A stretch of DNA of 16,114 nt, from assembly GCA_016765265.1 (NCBI GenBank), contig JAESQG010000090.1, positions 1-16,114 on the forward strand. The letters run 5' to 3'. Below the pieces are notes generated by a model that was not told the DNA's origin, did not search any database, and was given only the letters and a program-made list of their open reading frames with translations. This stretch comes from Pseudomonadales bacterium (GTDB lineage Bacteria > Pseudomonadota > Gammaproteobacteria > Pseudomonadales > DC-out160). Positions 13,662 to 16,114 of this stretch are shown here, one piece after another. The position numbers and the translations under genes are program-made. Positions within the stretch are counted from its first letter, which is position 1. Each line of letters opens with the position of its first letter.

Positions 13662-15527
13662 ATGAAAGAAACTAATTCATTACCGACGCGTATTGATAAT
13701 CCATCATCATCGCGTCGACGTTTTGTCACCGGCATTGCGGCGGGTGGAGCATTGATGGGGCTGGGCATTGCTCCGAGTTTGTCCTTTGGTTTAACTGCCA
13801 ATAGCATCCGCCCGCAAACCTTGCGTGGTAAACAGTTTGATCTGAATATTGGCTACCAACGGGTTAACTTCACCGGCACAGAGCGAATAGCCACTGCGGT
13901 CAATGGTTCTATGCCCTCGCCAATTTTACGTTGGCGTGAAGGTGATCGCATCACGTTAAGGGTGACCAATCACCTGGCCCATGACAGCTCTATCCACTGG
14001 CACGGGATTATCTTGCCAACCGATATGGATGGCGTACCGGGGTTGAGTTTTGATGGCATTAAACCTGGCGAAACCTATGAATATCAGTTTGATGTTAATC
14101 AAAGCGGGACCTATTGGTACCACAGTCATTCTGGGTTTCAGGAGCAAACTGGCATGTACGGTGCGATTGTTATAGACCCGAAAGAGCCTGATCCGGTGAG
14201 CTATGATCGCGACTATGTCGTGGTTCTATCGGACTGGTCTGACGAAGCCCCTGAGAATGTCTACGCCAAACTGAAAAAAATGAGTGACTATTACAATTTT
14301 CGCGAACGCACCGTCGGGGACTTGTGGCGGGATATTCAGAATAAAGGTGTGGCGCAAACCTGGAACGCGCGTAGCATGTGGAATCAGATGCGCATGAGTG
14401 ACAGGGATCTTTCCGACGTCACAGACTATACCTATACCTACTTGATGAATGGTGTTACTCCAGATGATGGGTGGCTGGGTTTGTTCAAGCCTGGAGAAAA
14501 AGTCCGCTTGCGCTTTACCAACTGTGCCGCCATGACCAACTTTGATGTGCGTATTCCCGGCTTGAAGATGACGGTTGTTGCCTCTGATGGTCAAAACATT
14601 GAGCCGGTTACTGTCGACGAGTTCCGTATCGGTGTTGCGGAAACGTATGATGTCGTTGTTGAACCGAACGATGACAGTGCCTATACCATTTTTGCTCAAA
14701 GCATTGATCGTACAGGTTATACACGAGGAACCTTAACATCGGATACCAGTTTGGCCGCTGAGGTGCCCAAAATGGATCCAGCACCTATTCTGGGGCACCG
14801 TGATATGGGCATGGGAATGAATCATAGTATGCCTGGAATGGATCACAGCAAAATGTCGGGGATGGATCACAGTAAAATGCCGGGGATGGATCACAGTAAA
14901 ATGCCGGGGATGGATCACAGTAAAATGCCGGGGATGGATCACAGTCAGCAGGGTGGCAACAATAAAAAATTGGGTAAAGCGGGCTATGGTAGCACCAGCT
15001 CGATTACCCATGTACAAAGTGAATTTGGCCCCCATGTGGATATGCGCGCTGATAGTCCACAAAATGGTTTGAGTGATCCCGGTATTGGTCTACGTGAGCA
15101 TCAACGCTTGTACGGTCGGCGCGTTTTGAACTATGCAGACATTCGTAACCTCTATCCCACGATAGATCAACGTGAACCCAGCCGAGAAATTGAGTTGCAC
15201 CTTACCGGCAATATGAGCCGTTATATGTGGTCGATCAACGGTATTAAATTTGCCAATGCGGATCCACTGCAACTGAAGTACGGAGAGCGGGTCCGTATTA
15301 CCCTGGTCAATGACACCATGATGACCCATCCCATTCATCTTCATGGAATGTGGAGTGAGCTGGAAACGGGAGATCCAAAATACATACCACGCAAACATGT
15401 GGTGATCGTGCAGCCTGGTTCTAAAATCAGTTATTTGGTCACCGCAGATGCGATAGGAAGATGGGCTTATCACTGCCATTTATTGTACCACATGCCCGGT
15501 ATGTTCCGGGAAGTCAGAGTTAGTTAG
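13662..15527 (+). CDS. copA: CopA-type periplasmic multicopper oxidase
   Basis: 621 residues, normal for the PcoA/CopA family. A twin-arginine signal (SSRRRFVTGIAAGGALMGLG, residues 16-35) implies export in folded form with copper loaded. All four copper-ligand motifs of a three-domain oxidase are present: HWHG (112-115), HSH (154-156), HPIHLHG (556-562) and HCHLLYHMPGM (604-614), giving type 1, 2 and 3 sites including the axial Met614. Between them residues 383-431 form a Met/His-rich insert with the repeated unit GMDHSKMP, encoded by a 24-bp tandem repeat; such inserts bind extra Cu(I). It probably oxidises Cu(I) to the less toxic Cu(II) and sequesters copper. The ribosome site GAGGATAAGAG precedes ATG. 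It lies 10 bases after the DUF411 gene and 13 bases before copB, clearly one operon. Confidence 0.96.
   Translation: MKETNSLPTRIDNPSSSRRRFVTGIAAGGALMGLGIAPSLSFGLTANSIRPQTLRGKQFDLNIGYQRVNFTGTERIATAVNGSMPSPILRWREGDRITLRVTNHLAHDSSIHWHGIILPTDMDGVPGLSFDGIKPGETYEYQFDVNQSGTYWYHSHSGFQEQTGMYGAIVIDPKEPDPVSYDRDYVVVLSDWSDEAPENVYAKLKKMSDYYNFRERTVGDLWRDIQNKGVAQTWNARSMWNQMRMSDRDLSDVTDYTYTYLMNGVTPDDGWLGLFKPGEKVRLRFTNCAAMTNFDVRIPGLKMTVVASDGQNIEPVTVDEFRIGVAETYDVVVEPNDDSAYTIFAQSIDRTGYTRGTLTSDTSLAAEVPKMDPAPILGHRDMGMGMNHSMPGMDHSKMSGMDHSKMPGMDHSKMPGMDHSKMPGMDHSQQGGNNKKLGKAGYGSTSSITHVQSEFGPHVDMRADSPQNGLSDPGIGLREHQRLYGRRVLNYADIRNLYPTIDQREPSREIELHLTGNMSRYMWSINGIKFANADPLQLKYGERVRITLVNDTMMTHPIHLHGMWSELETGDPKYIPRKHVVIVQPGSKISYLVTADAIGRWAYHCHLLYHMPGMFREVRVS
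14835..14948 (+). repeat. 24-bp in-frame tandem repeat in copA
   Basis: Four full units and a partial fifth (14835-14858, 14859-14882, 14883-14906, 14907-14930, 14931-14948) encode GMDHSKM(S/P). Units 2-4 are identical in DNA, while unit 1 differs at three codons. The identity implies recent expansion by slippage or recombination. Copy number may vary among strains. Confidence 0.95.
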
Positions 15528-15540
15528 AGGGACCGAAGTC

Positions 15541-16114
15541 ATGAATAAACGAATGCTTAAAAAAAACGTATCACTATCGACAGTGTTGTTAAGCGTATTG
15601 GCGTCAACGTTTTCGATAGTCTCAATCCCGGTTGTAGCTGGAGCTCAGGATGATCCGTTGCTAACGACAGTCATTGTTGATCAGCTCGAATTCCGAGATG
15701 GAGAGGATGGAAACCCCTTGGTTTTGGAGGGGCAAGGGTGGATAGGTCGAGATCTGGAAAAACTCTGGATAAAGGCGGATGCAGAGCGCATTGCCGGTAG
15801 AACAGAGGAGGCAGAACTGCAGGTTTTATATAGTCAGGCTGTTGCGCCCTACTGGGATTTCCAGTTGGGGCTGCGTAAAGATTTTAAGCCCACTCCAGAT
15901 CGAAGTTGGGCGGTGATTGGCTTTCAAGGACTAGCGCCCTATTTCTTTGAAGTGGATGCCGCTTTATTTGTGGGCGAAAATGGTGGTACCGCACTGCGGG
16001 TTGAAGCCGAATATGAGTTGTTGTTCACTCAGCGATTGATTCTTACGCCGGATATTGAAATTAATTTCTACGGCCAGAATGATGAAAGTCTCGGTGTTGG
16101 TTCGGGCTTGTCTA
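15541..16114 (+). CDS. copB: Copper resistance protein CopB (3' end outside window)
   Basis: Outer-membrane copper-resistance protein of the CopB/PcoB family. The frame opens at ATG 15541 with AGGGA about 9 bases upstream and stays open for 191 codons to the window end, so the stop lies outside. Residues 8-35 form a signal peptide (VSLSTVLLSVLASTFSIVSIPVVAGA). The CopB domain follows: VDQLEFRDGEDGNPLVLEGQGWIGRDLEKLWIKADAER, then YSQAVAPYWDFQLGLRKD and a chain of beta strands (GLAPYFFEVDAALFVGE, ALRVEAEYELLFTQRLIL) typical of the barrel. Many family members carry a Met-rich stretch after the signal peptide; here that stretch is absent, so metal binding there may be reduced or taken over by the CopA repeat. 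It lies 13 bases after copA in the same operon. Confidence 0.93.
   Translation, partial: MNKRMLKKNVSLSTVLLSVLASTFSIVSIPVVAGAQDDPLLTTVIVDQLEFRDGEDGNPLVLEGQGWIGRDLEKLWIKADAERIAGRTEEAELQVLYSQAVAPYWDFQLGLRKDFKPTPDRSWAVIGFQGLAPYFFEVDAALFVGENGGTALRVEAEYELLFTQRLILTPDIEINFYGQNDESLGVGSGLS

Noticed and set aside
14226..14699. 157-codon minus-strand frame inside copA
   Set aside because: It is antisense to the conserved multicopper oxidase with no family resemblance; a shadow frame.
1..16114. CRISPR arrays, tRNA or rRNA genes, integrase or transposase genes
   Set aside because: None seen. The only regular tandem repeat is the coding repeat in copA, and no mobility gene is recognisable in any frame.

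Overview
This window reads as a heavy-metal, mainly copper, resistance region of a Gram-negative bacterium. Outer-membrane factors, RND pumps, a Tat-exported multicopper oxidase (CopA) and CopB all require a two-membrane envelope. The gene families and style suggest a gammaproteobacterium, possibly marine, but no rRNA or housekeeping gene is present to fix the genus. By eye, base composition shifts along the window: the left RND gene is relatively AT-rich, the cusA-cusB block is visibly richer in GC, and the right-hand cop block lies between. This fits a mosaic built from several acquisitions.

Layout, left to right. (1) Bases 1-2090 (+) hold the last two thirds of a CzcA-type RND pump gene, ending at a hairpin that may act as a terminator from both sides. 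(2) Bases 2215-5096 (-) hold a compact five-gene operon, transcribed in this order: a periplasmic HMA domain protein, an outer-membrane beta-barrel protein, a membrane-anchored NHL propeller protein (frameshifted), a small CXXC thioredoxin-like protein and a MerR-family regulator. A MerR-type promoter (-35 and -10 boxes 19 bp apart, over a GAGTCGACTC dyad) lies just upstream. (3) Bases 5282-11401 (-) hold a Cu/Ag-type cusCBA operon in the order TolC-like, adaptor, CusA pump. It ends in a strong terminator at 5221-5276. The adaptor gene carries an in-frame TAG between its FixH-like domain and its heavy-metal-binding/adaptor part. (4) Bases 11534-11965 (-) hold a small Cys-rich exported protein with its own promoter, again with a 19-bp spacer. 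(5) Bases 12118-12361 (+) are the frameshifted 3' end of an arsJ-like MFS gene, a scar of an older arsenic locus. (6) Bases 12632-16114 (+) hold a Cys/His/Met-rich exported protein, a DUF411 protein, CopA with an internal GMDHSKMP repeat, and CopB, which runs off the window.

As a working model, CopA and CopB detoxify Cu(I) in the periplasm and outer membrane. CusCBA would expel Cu(I)/Ag(I) across both membranes, provided the interrupted adaptor is functional. The left CzcA-type pump would handle divalent metals. The five-gene MerR operon looks like a metal-induced envelope relay for which I know no described pathway. It is the strongest candidate for an uncharacterised system here, although its NHL gene is broken in this copy. 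Two lesions (adaptor TAG, NHL frameshift) plus the arsJ scar point to recent rearrangement and partial decay, or to sequence errors.
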